Origin: Petrosia ficiformis
Taxonomy: Eukaryota > Porifera > Demospongiae > Haplosclerida > Petrosiidae
Reading direction: 5' to 3'
Length of the DNA stretch: 64,000 bases
Assembly: GCA_947044365.1 (NCBI GenBank)
Contig: OX345636.1
Location: 20,252,548-20,316,547, forward strand
A model generated the notes under the pieces. That model searched no databases. It was not told the origin of the DNA and saw nothing but the letters and a program-made list of their open reading frames with translations. A program made the position numbers and the translations under genes. This document shows positions 14,101-24,596 of the stretch, piece by piece; within the stretch, counting starts at the first letter, position 1, and the number at the start of each line of letters is the position of its first letter.

Positions 14101-17100
14101 TATTAATAATAACCAGTATAGTACTTGTACAGTATGATGATATGGTATAGGCTATATTAGATGATATTAATAATAACCAGTATAGTACTTGTACAGTATG
14201 ATGATATGGTATAGGCTATATTAGATGATATTAATAATAACCAGTATAGTACTTGTACAGTATGATGATATGGTATAGGCTATATTAGATGATATTAATA
14301 ATAACCAGTATAGTACTTGTACAGTATGATGATATGGTATAGGCTATATTAGATGATATTAATAATAACCAGTATAGTACTTGTACAGTATGATGATATG
14401 GTATAGGCTATATTAGATGATATTAATAATAACCAGTATAGTACTTGTACAGTATGATGATATGGTATAGGCTATATTAGATGATATTAATAATAACCAG
14501 TATAGTACTTGTACAGTATGATGATATGGTATAGGCTATATTAGATGATATTAATAATAACCAGTATAGTACTTGTACAGTATGATGATATGGTATAGGC
14601 TATATTAGATGATATTAATAATAACCAGTATAGTACTTGTACAGTATGATGATATGGTATAGGGTATATTAGATGATATTAATAATAACCAGTATAGTAC
14701 TTGTACAGTATGATGATATGGTATAGGCTATATTAGATGATATTAATAATAACCAGTATAGTACTTGTACAGTATGATGATATGGTATAGGCTATATTAG
14801 ATGATATTAATAAATGTAAACCAGCACGCATGCACACAAGCATGTACACACATGTACACAATCTGTACACAATCCGCACACACAGACACAGACATACAAA
14901 CACAATTTTAACAACTAACTACAATAATACCCTCCATACTTCTGCTTCTCCCATAAAGCTCACCTTGGTAGGTTCATGAGTTGATAACATTTCTTTGTGT
15001 ACATCGAGTAGCTTGGAGGCTACAGAAACTCTTTGTTCAATTTCAACAGTTGACAAATGATCAATTTCGTCCAATCTCCTTTGTTGTTCTACTACAGATG
15101 CCTCATTAGCCTGTCGACGATGAACCTAAGAGCAAACAGGTACAATGGAAAATGAAGTGTTCATATGATATTTATGAAGTGATAATCTTTTATCGTTGAC
15201 CTTCTTGTGTTCGAAACAATATGCATTAATTATATTCCCCTCACTTTTTTATGTATATATATGTACTACTAAAAGGTTGCAACCAGAACTAAAAATCCTA
15301 GTGCTCTGATTGAAGCACCAATAGACTTGAAATATGTGAAACAAATATAAGTAATTTCTTCAATGTCTTTCAGTTTAAATGCTATATATATATAATAGTT
15401 TCACAATTGCACTTTCAAAATATTGTTAAATTAACAAATCTTGTTTGTTTATGATACTATTAAATATAATGTTTTTACATGACGTGTGTTTATATAAAGA
15501 TAGATAAACTATATTTCACATTCTATTCCCTCTTCCAGCATTAAATTAATCAAGCCTTCGAAATGAACTAACTAAATTTGGTATTCATTAATGCTCCACC
15601 TTGATTTAGTTGTGTTTATATACATTATTGTCATCCAGACAGGTGGGTGGGGTTTGCATAATTATGAAATAATATCGTCCCCTAAAAGTGTATTTGCGTT
15701 CAGGTTTTTGTTAGCAATTAAGAGATGTACATCTCTTAATTGCTAACTTAAATCATGCATAACCATTCACTGACAGTAGGTAAAATACCCTTCTAATGTC
15801 TTTACATTCACATACAAGTGATCGAATAATTATTCTAACATGTTATAAGAAGATCATCTACATGTATAATTGACCTTCCCCCTTCGGGAGGGTTACTGTA
15901 AATAGTTTGAAAAAATGATATTTCTGTGTGTGTAACCCTGCTGTACCTCAAACACTGGACACTCCTGAACTTCTATACCATGTTTATATACACTCCTCTG
16001 AAGTGGCAAGAATCAGCAGTCACTAATATTTTCTCTATCACACTAGAAGCTGTAAAAAATGTGCTAGGCATGGCTTCTTTCAGTCTTCCTGCATCTAAAG
16101 AAGCATGAGCTTTACATCACTGGCTGTCTTAACGACTCCTCTTTCCAACAAAGCAAGTTAGAATCTCTAAACATGTATACTTCGACAGTTATAAAGCTGA
16201 CAAGAGTTTATTAATGAAACACCACACCCATAATTATAACAAATTAACTTGATCTATGAAAAACGACAATTAGGGGGTGTGGTCATGCAACATTCAGTTG
16301 CTCTTTATTTTAAAAAGTGGAATAAGTAGGTTGTTGGGTTATGAACACACAAGAAAGAATTTTAATATCAAGGATAGTCTAAAGGACCAATCTGAATTTC
16401 CACGACGTAATTAATACTTATTTGTGTTAATGTGTACACATGTATATAAACACTGTAGTTAATTAAACAATTTATGTAATTCTATAATGGGTATCACATG
16501 TGAAGACATGTGGATGAGCTAACAACACAATGGAATTATATTACAATGGCATGTACATGTATAGTAGCTAGTGAAGTGGTGAATATACTCACTTCATGCA
16601 TTAGTTGTTCTTGTACAACATGTTTGTTCATTTCAGTTACTCTCTGCTGTCTGGCTTCTTCAAAAGCCTCGTTAGCCTGTGATGTGAAAATGATATGATT
16701 AATTAATTAACTATACTTTGAATGAATGAATTACAAAGTGCTTGTGGTTAACACTCAATTCAATATTGTTAAGTGTGTTTTCAAAACAAACAATTATTGT
16801 TATAAGATACATGCAACCACACAGCCATTTTGTGTTGATCAGATATGTAAACACTCAATCAATATTCAATCAATATTCTACAGAAAGCAGCTATTTCTGG
16901 AATCTTGATAGTAAATTTCATTTGGCTTCTCATACAGTCTACATGACCATGTATATGAAAATCCACTCTTGTCTTTAAACACTCACTATATACAAATGTA
17001 TTCGGCCATTTTTCTCATAGTTTATAGTTTTAAGTAATTCTTGTACCATATCTTAGCTCATAAAATATATGGTCTGAAGGAAATTAACTACTACTAAAAC

Positions 17101-20100
17101 CTTTTAGTAAGTATAAATATTATAAATGAAAAAAGTTTATTAGAGATATACGTAACTAAAAGTTGTCATTAACTTATTATACAATTTTAGTCTAGTGTTG
17201 TATCTATACTACATAGTTCTCTCTTTGGGCCAGATAGCACAGTTCATTATGATTATATTGTCACTGACAACATTAAATCTTTGTTAACTGGCTCAAGATG
17301 TATTCCCAATGGCACACACACTAACCATTGTTGAGCCAATTTGGCCCCATGATTCAAAACGTCTCAAAAACTCTGTTCTATCCCTATTATTTACTTACTT
17401 TCAGTGTCCTAATGTGTCTCAAAAGATCTTCCTGAACATTCACTAGACGATCATAGGTCTTCATTCTTTCCTTACTCTCGTCAGAAGTGTTGTCTTTTGT
17501 GGCTTCAATTCTCCTAGCTCTCTCCTCTTCCTCTTCTCTAGCCACCTAACATGAAAAATTTGGATTGTGGAATGACAGACTGGCTATTGATCCCAAAAAT
17601 TGGCCATATACACCACTATGACTTAAAAGGGTTAGTGTTATTGGCTATATGTACTAAATACATGTATAGCAAGCATTTAAAGGTGAGCGTTTAGTGTCAT
17701 TGGCTATATGTACTAAATACATGTATAGCAAGCATTTAAAGGTGAGCGTTTAGTGTCATTGGTTATATGTACTAAATACATGTATAGCAAGCATTTAAAG
17801 GTGAGTGTTTAGTGTCATTGGCTATATGTACTAAATACATGTATAGCAAGCATTTAAAGGTGAGCGTTTAGTGTCATTGGCTATATGTACTAAATACATG
17901 TATAGCAAGCATTTAAAGGTGAGCGTTTAGTGTCATTGGTTATATGTACTAAATAGATGTATAGCAAGCATTTAAAGGTGAGTGTTTATTATGCACTGAG
18001 TTGCATGTTCTTATTTGTGTGGATGGTCACAAATACTGACATTCTGCTGCCATTTTGTAATTGAAACTTGTTATAAGTTTATAACTTTATTAGGTTTGAA
18101 TATAAAATAACAGAATTGAAGAAAAGATGATGCTTTACAAAATGAATGATGTAAGCAGAAAGGCAGTCACTTTAATTCTTGCTGACTCCACATGCATCGA
18201 ATGGAGCTAATACTTTAGTTGTCCTATGATCGATACAGCAAGTATAGACTGATCTTGTAATGAGTCTAACACAGATGATGATAGTTACTCTACAGTCTAT
18301 AGTACAGTGTATTGAAGTAAAATTTCATAGTAGTGTTCAGTGTTTCCCTTAAAGGATGGTACAATGGCACTCCCACAAGCTTTAATTTTAAAATTTGTTG
18401 AAAAAACACTATTACACCACAGCTTAAACATCATACCTCTTACATTTACTACACTGTACTTCTCCATCCTCAATATTTATCTTGGGGAAACAGTGTAATT
18501 ATGTAGTTTGGTACTCCAAAGGTTTGGAGTTAATTGGTTTTGTCTATTCAGTGGGTCTAGCAACGACACTAACTCTAGCAACGACACTAACTGATATACA
18601 ATTAAACAATACCTCTTTTTGAACTGCTTTACGCAGGAGTTCTTCATGTACATAGTGTTTCTTATCCTCTGTAATCCGTTGTACACGTTCAATTTCTTCT
18701 GCCTCTTTAACCTATACGACATAATTATATAATCATAATTTATTACTATTATATTGAATTTCAATTGTTAAAATTAGTTTTAAGTAAGATCATCATTTTT
18801 GTATTACATCACGTGCACGCAACAGTTATTATGTCAGGAAGTATATGTTATCATCACTCCCAGCATGAGATTGTTATATTTAGTGGTTTATATAAATATT
18901 ATACTAGTTTGTTATTAGGATAATATAGCTACAATACTATCCTTATGAAGAAACAACAGTATTCAATGTTTACAACTGAAATATGACTTAGCCATCAATG
19001 TTTGTAGTTTTGCCAAACTTTTGCAAACACACATACAGACACACACACAGACACACACCCCACACACAGACATAGTTCTCCACCTCTGCTTTGTGGTGAG
19101 GGTAAAACTCCCCATTATATAACACTAGCAATGCATATACACCTAGTATAATTCTTATACCATATTATAATATAATAATTATAATTAAATATTATATATA
19201 TATTCGTGATTCATTATTATGAAGAAACAACCCAAAATCTACAAGCACTTCCATTTACAACACCATAAATTATATTATAATATTATATAATTATTCCATA
19301 CTCCCATTCATGAAAATTATATAGTTAATACAAGTCAGTGGAAATAGCAATATATTCCATATACTCCATTACAAGTATCAACAATATTTTAAGCCATTGT
19401 GGTTGTTAAATTTTCTAAGCCGGCCATTGTGGCTGCTCTTAAATTTTCTAAGCCGGCCACTGTGGCTGCTCTTAAATTTTCTAAGCCGGCCATTGTGGCT
19501 GCTCTTAAATTTTCTAAGCCGGCCACTGTGGCTGCTCTTAAATTTTCTAAGCCGGCCACTGTGGCTGCTCTTAAATTTTCTAAGCCGGCCATTGTGGCTG
19601 CTCTTAAATTTTCTAAGCCGGCCATTGTGGCTGTTAAGTCATTGCAATTATTTTCACTTTTTGTTATTTTGTGTGGGTATATATACATGTGTACTGTTCC
19701 TTTGTGATAGCTCACTCAACACATGATTCTCCATGTATATCCTAATTATAATTATTACTACTACTCCAGCATTCCATAATCACACAAACACAGACAGGAT
19801 ATTACATTAATGAAAAGTCAATACTACCATATATAGTAAAATTATAACTTGTGAACATTCAATTATACAAAATGGATTACTAGATTATCCAAGTATTCAT
19901 AAGCATAGATATTTGGCCTTATTAGTACATGTTGACAACTGTACTGTATCAACAATGTGTAGCGCTATCAGAGTGAAACAAAAACACCAAATATAGATAA
20001 TTATAAAGTTGATTATTATGCGAAACAACAATGACTGTATACTTGTATTTTGGTATCATTTTGAAATGCTAAAGATTACAATTATTGATTAGTTAGCATT

Positions 20101-23100
20101 GAGATTAAAGTGCAAGCAGGTAAGGAATTAACTACAGTGATGTAGTATATATATATAATGTAGCGATGGCAAGGGTGCTAATAATTTGATTCCCATTCCA
20201 GATTTTTGAGATTTCACTACCACAATCACAGAGGGTCTAAATTTTTGTTGTGGAAACATTGTTTCCAGACCGCCTTAATTATGTGATATATTGCCTGTTC
20301 TTTTGCTAATAGAAAACGTGATGGCATCTCAGAAACAAATCCAAACCCTGAATACTAAGTACATGTGTATAGCCATCATGTTCATCCAGGCCCATATCTC
20401 TTTCAAAGTCATTTTCACTTTAAGTCTATACATTAGCAATCTAGTCGTATTGAAATAAGCAAAACGAGAAGCAATACATTGTGTGATTATATACATTATA
20501 CATAATTAAATTTACTATCTTAATGAACTATACTGCAACCCGATACCCAGTAGTATGGTATGTAGAGCATGTTGGGAATCATTGACTAAAATAATAAATA
20601 ATTTAGTGTTATATAAACATACTACATATAACTTGTGAATTAAGACTATAGTATAGTACTATATATAGTACTATATATAGTACTATATATTATAGTATAG
20701 TACTCTATATATAGTATAGTACTATATATATATAGTACTATATTATTATAGTACTATATATAGTACTATATATAGTACTATATACATAGTACTATATTAT
20801 ATATAATTATAGTAATACATATAATTATAATACTTGGAATTAATTGTATCATAACAAGTGTAACTATGTATATGTTTATTCTTATGAAATGTGGTTAACT
20901 ATTTGAGAATGTGTTAATACTAAGATACAGAATCCCAAAGGTACTAACTACAAACCAATTCCATGAAGATTGGACAGAAGAGCAGCTGGTTATATGCACT
21001 TTACTATAATAATTATAATTATGTTGTTCCAAACTTTGTATGGCCCACATGGCCATCACTGTGATTGCTTTCCGAGGTGTTTAATGTACATATGTATGTA
21101 CATGTCACATACATAAATATACGTTGTATACATAGTTAAGGAAGTCGCGCGTAATTCCAGGAGGCTCAGTCAATTAATGGGCGTGACATGTAATACATGT
21201 AGAACATACACTCAAGCTCAACTACCAAGAAAAAAGCAACTTGTAGCTTTACATAGAAACTGAACTAATAGCTGTTCTAGTTGCAATATATTCATAAATT
21301 TCTACAAGAACCTTTAAAGATAGAAGAGTAGATAATCAAAATAACAACCTTAGAGAGAAGAGAGAAGAGTAGATAATCAAAATAACAACCTTAGAGAGAA
21401 GAGAGAAGAGTAGATAATCAAAATAACAACCTTAGAGAGAAGAGAGAAGAGTAGATAATCAAAATAACAACCTTAGTGTTTCAGGTATGAGAAAGTCAGC
21501 AATGATTATAAAGTGATGACACTACAAAGCAATCATATGGATACTTTTTTCTCAATATATCTTGTTTTACATATCACAACTACTTAAAATAACTGGTTTT
21601 AATTATTTATTTATAGTTCTTCCTTCCTCTTTGACTCTCTTAACGTCTCTATAATCTTCTCCCTCCTAACATCTCATCTCTGACATTCTTTATGATTATT
21701 TCTTAACTTCCATTTCTCCCTTATAGCAAATCTTCTTCAATTTTTATCATTTACTATCTGCTTTTCATAACATTCAATTAGTGATGCTTCAAGACCCAGT
21801 CTTTTATTCATACTACATGTACCATAATCTCTTGACGATACCAATAGTTACACATTAATTTTCAATGTTTATTATAGTGTATAACATGAGAGTAAAGACT
21901 ACTTTAAGTATGCTTGATTATAGGGTTGAGGGTTTATTTTAACTTTTTAACTATGTAACTAGAAGTGCTGGTCCAATTACCATTTAGTCAGTTATTGCAA
22001 AGGGCCTAGTTAGCTTTATAGGATTCTACAAAGGGTCTAGTTAGCTTTTAGGATTCTACAAAGGGTCTAGTTAGCTTATAGGATTCTACAAAGGGTCTAG
22101 TTAGCTTTTATGATGTTGTACAAGTATTATTAATTTTAACTAATGTCGAATGTAGACAGGGATTTTTAGTCAGCAGGGAAAAGCATGATTAGTATTTATA
22201 AAAGCATCATCTTTTTTGCCCCTCTCCTTTACTATTATCATTGCAAATGGACCTCTATATGGATAATACACTAGAATCATGTACTACTTTAAATTAGTAT
22301 TAACAGGTCCCCCCTTCTGTATGAGACCATGTATGTAGACTACAACTATGCTAAAGTCTGTTCACATTCACTATGTCCTTGAAATTAGGATATGATGACT
22401 TTATATGTAATATAATGTATAGTTAAATCACTTTAATGTAATAATGTTAATACATAACTATACTGTAACTCAATAATGAAGCAATGAATTGAACTTTGAC
22501 ATACACAAAAAAGAACGGGAAGGACTATTATACTACAATGATGCAGGTGAAAAGATTGTTAGTCATTCCAAATTAAAGATATGAACATTTTTCTGAGGTC
22601 ATGGTGAACGTGAATAACCTTTACAATATACTGGACTTCACACAATTTTATTACATGTATATCTGGCTTTTTAGGATATACTTTCTCTACAGATAAATAA
22701 AATTATTTACTTTTGCAAATTTGAAATTAATTTTCAGAGCTGTACGCTCAAAATCAGTATAATCTCGTCAAATAGTTGGAGTCTATTGGAGTCTATGTTT
22801 TTAAACTTTTCTATTGTGATATTATTATTAGATGATATATGGTACATTATTAATCTAATGATAATAATTATTATTTCCAGTTCAATAATGAAGACACAAC
22901 AGTCATTCTTATTGGTCACTAATGATAAACAATTATAATTGACCCTGGGGAGTGTTATTGAAGTCAGTAAGATAAAATTACCATAATCATAATCTAATAA
23001 TAATTGTACCAAGTTTCTCAAAAACTATAATTATATTTTGGGAAAAACTACTGTTGTTTGACAACAAAGTTAGTGTACAGTCAAATAGACATTGTAGGTC

Positions 23101-24431
23101 CTAACTTGCTATTGTATTGTTCATGTCACACCACACTGTTACTACAGACAATAGGTTTAAAAACATGATGTATCATTAATTGTGATGAATTAACCACCTC
23201 TCTGATAATACTATTGAGACAAATTAAGTATATACTGTGTAGAATCCACAGACAATAGGTTTAAAACATGATGTATCATAATTATGTCTAATTGTGATGA
23301 ATTAACCACCTCTCAGTCTCAGATGCGTTAACCACCTCTCAGATAATACTATTGAGACAAATTAAGTATATACTGGATAAACAGCACTAAATGCAATGTA
23401 GAATCCACAGACAATAGGTTTAAAACATGATGTATCATAATTATGTCTGATTGTGACGAATTAACCACCTCTCAGATAATACTATTGAGACAGATTAAGT
23501 ATATACTGGATAAACAGCACTAAATGCAATGTAGAATCCACAGACAATAGGTTTAAAACATGATGTATCATAATTATGTCTGATTGTCCAACCATCATAA
23601 CAATTATAACTATACTAATATACTCGGTGTAAACATGGTTGCAATGCAAGAACACGATTATTTACTTTGTCAAACATGAAGTACATGTGTAAATGCACTC
23701 TCCTGTAACAATTACTACTGGGTACACAGGTCAACAATGATTACAATTATTTTCAGAAAGAATTTGTTATCAAAAAAATGAGCCCCATATTCACTGTATA
23801 TATAATATTACAACAGAGGGATGCAATTACACTAATACACAATATATAGGGGTGGATTTCCGTTCCAAGTTTAAGCTGTTAAATTAGGATAAAATTGCAG
23901 ATTAAAAATCTCAAGACAGAGGGACAGCAAATAAGCAACCATGAAAAATGTTTCTCTTCAGCAAATCACTTACAAATTACACAGGGCTCCTTTTGGAATG
24001 CAAGTCTCCTTATTTATCAAATGAAACTCCTTGTGGGTTGCAAAAATGTATGCTACAACTAACAACTACGTTCTATTGTTGCTGGTCGTATGTACTACAC
24101 CAATACTCGTTGCACACACAAAACACACCTTTCGTAGATTGATAAACCTCAGCAAGTCTTCTTGAACATTCATTAGTTTATCAATGGCAGCAATACGTGA
24201 TTTGTCTTGACTCTCATTCTTTTCTTCTGTCATCCTTCGCTTTCTCTCCTCTTCTTCCATTTCAGTTATCATCTTCTGGACTTTCTTCCTCGCTTCGATT
24301 GCAGCAGGACTCAAGGGAGGCAACTCCTCAACACCTGTTGGAAAATAAACCGTTGTCATCCTCAACCACTTTGCAACGAATAAATAATACTACTTACTTT
24401 CGTTATTGCTAACTGGTTTACTCTGCGCCAT
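8173..24431 (-). CDS. Charged helical repeat protein, 387 aa, 10 exons, family unknown
   Basis: Minus-strand exons in transcript order: 24431-24398, 24334-24129, 18711-18613, 17545-17399, 16676-16593, 15125-14964, 13703-13605, 13545-13441, 11212-11081 and 8268-8173. All have GT/AG borders; the first junction is phase 1 and the rest phase 0. Together they give 387 residues, starting MAQSKPVS and ending KKEIVNHGK. The product is rich in Glu, Lys, Arg and Gln and predicted to be almost wholly helical. It contains four repeats of about 80 residues, mostly two exons each. VNVQEDLLR in exon 4 matches MNVQEDLLR in exon 2, and HEELLRKAVQKE matches QEQLVRKAHQKE. There is no signal peptide or membrane segment. 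An early LPPLSP followed by charged helix loosely recalls stathmin, but its signature motifs are absent, so I assign no function. The splice model is strong because every junction keeps the frame. Confidence 0.82.
8629..9892 (-). mobile_element. Decayed hAT DNA transposon
   Basis: The ends are inverted: GTGTTGTTTTAGTT at the left and AACTAAAACAACACTA at the right. On the minus strand the interior keeps two broken transposase pieces. Around 9240-9390 is a degenerate BED zinc finger (SPV-stop-DYF, then YHPDEYKLLQQ). Around 8890-9010 is the hAT C-terminal signature DPIELWFANN followed by VILVIPASSTPIE. Stops and frameshifts show it is dead. A perfect 21-bp inverted repeat (9461-9481 and 9514-9534) lies inside. 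It sits in the last intron of the helical repeat gene. Target duplication is too decayed to be sure. Confidence 0.68.
10121..10374. mobile_element. MITE, TAAAGTCTGTTCACATTC family, copy 1
   Basis: Inverted ends: TAAAGTCTGTTCACATTC at the left, GAATGTGAACGACCTTTA at the right. About 250 bp, no coding capacity. Related copies lie at 22352-22623 and, interrupted, at 30831-31567. A TA target is possible, as in Tc1/mariner-derived MITEs. Confidence 0.65.
10451..10578. repeat. Tandem duplication, about 64 bp x2
   Basis: Two adjacent near-identical copies of a unit beginning ATTACCACATGCTGTTAATT, within the last intron of the helical repeat gene. Confidence 0.7.
11395..11580 (+). mobile_element. 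Degenerate fragment of the AATTAATGGGCGTGG MITE family
   Basis: Shares the family's core (GTCAATTAATGGATGTG, then GTAAAAGAATGCATGC) with at least nine other copies in this window. It is truncated and diverged. Confidence 0.5.
12991..13258. mobile_element. hAT-type MITE (TAGTGTTGTT ends)
   Basis: Starts TAGTGTTGTTTTAGT and ends AACAACACTA, so the terminal 10 bases are a perfect inverted repeat shared with the larger hAT relic at 8629-9892. The flanking octamers (CATATAAG and CATATTAT) agree at six of eight positions, fitting an aged 8-bp target duplication. No coding capacity. Confidence 0.65.
13683..14813. repeat. 64-bp minisatellite that repeats an exon's 3' splice junction
   Basis: About 17.7 copies of a 64-bp unit. 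Read on the minus strand, the unit carries AATATAG|CCTATACC, which is also the acceptor and first bases of exon 13703-13605. The array sits immediately upstream of that exon in transcript direction, so the intron holds many decoy acceptors. In at least four copies a C/G change turns the AG into AC. Confidence 0.9.
15710..15747. repeat. Perfect 38-bp palindrome
   Basis: Two 19-base arms (GTTAGCAATTAAGAGATGT and its exact complement) with no loop. It lies in an intron of the helical repeat gene. It could be a compact foldback remnant. Confidence 0.8.
17641..17989. repeat. 59-bp minisatellite, about 6 copies
   Basis: Units begin TTGGCTATATGTACTAAATA and start every 59 bases from 17641. The array lies about 95 bp upstream (transcript direction) of exon 17545-17399 and does not include the splice site. 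Confidence 0.85.
19392..19637. repeat. 33-bp minisatellite, about 7.4 copies
   Basis: The unit contains TTTTCTAAGCCGGCCATTGT. Because 33 is a multiple of three, several frames stay open on both strands, but these are repeat artefacts. It lies in the 5.4-kb second intron of the helical repeat gene and is markedly more GC-rich than its surroundings. Confidence 0.85.
20645..20820. repeat. Palindromic TATAGTACTATA array
   Basis: Repeated self-complementary TATAGTACTATA motifs that could fold into alternative hairpins. No coding content. Confidence 0.7.
21035..21560 (+). mobile_element. Old copy of the GGCCATCCCTATA MITE family with internal 41-bp repeats
   Basis: Begins near ATGGCCCACATGGCCATC and ends near AAAGCAATCATATGGATAC, the family's inverted ends, with the core GTCAATTAATGGGCGTG. 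Four 41-bp tandem copies (21322-21477) have grown inside it. Confidence 0.6.
21996..22110. repeat. Tandem repeat of about 30 bp, 4 copies
   Basis: Direct copies of AAAGGGTCTAGTTAGCTT plus GGATTCTAC. Intronic. Confidence 0.75.
22352..22623. mobile_element. MITE, TAAAGTCTGTTCACATTC family, copy 2
   Basis: Nearly the same sequence and ends as the element at 10121-10374, in the same orientation, within intron 2 of the helical repeat gene. Confidence 0.65.
23143..23587. repeat. Tandem repeat of about 105-160 bp, 3-4 copies
   Basis: Copies share CAGACAATAGGTTTAAAA, TTAACCACCTCTCAGATAA and GACAAATTAAGTATATACT with indels between them. Intronic. Confidence 0.75.
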
Positions 24432-24596
24432 ATTGCAAATTCCGTAGTAAGGATGGCTGCATCAAGGGCCACACTTACTTATATGAACACTGATGACCAA
24501 TCAAAATCGTCAAGTCACGTGTATAAAAAATTTAGATTTCATACAAAATAGTAAAAACATAACAACAGTGATTAAATTAGGACATTAAATATTATG
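24432..24596 (-). promoter_or_regulatory. Compact intergenic region and likely promoter of the helical repeat gene
   Basis: Only 165 bp separate the SV2-like stop from the next start codon on the same strand. It must hold both the 3' end of the former and the promoter of the latter. Visible elements are a CACGTG E-box (24516-24521), a reverse CCAAT box near 24498 and an AT-rich TATAAAAAA stretch. The start codon lies in CAATATGGCGC, close to the YY1/TISU-type start element. No canonical AATAAA for the SV2-like gene is evident. Confidence 0.5.

Noticed and set aside
19389..19726. Open frames of about 100 residues on both strands with 11-residue repeats
   Set aside because: A 33-bp tandem unit automatically keeps frames open; no start context or splice support.
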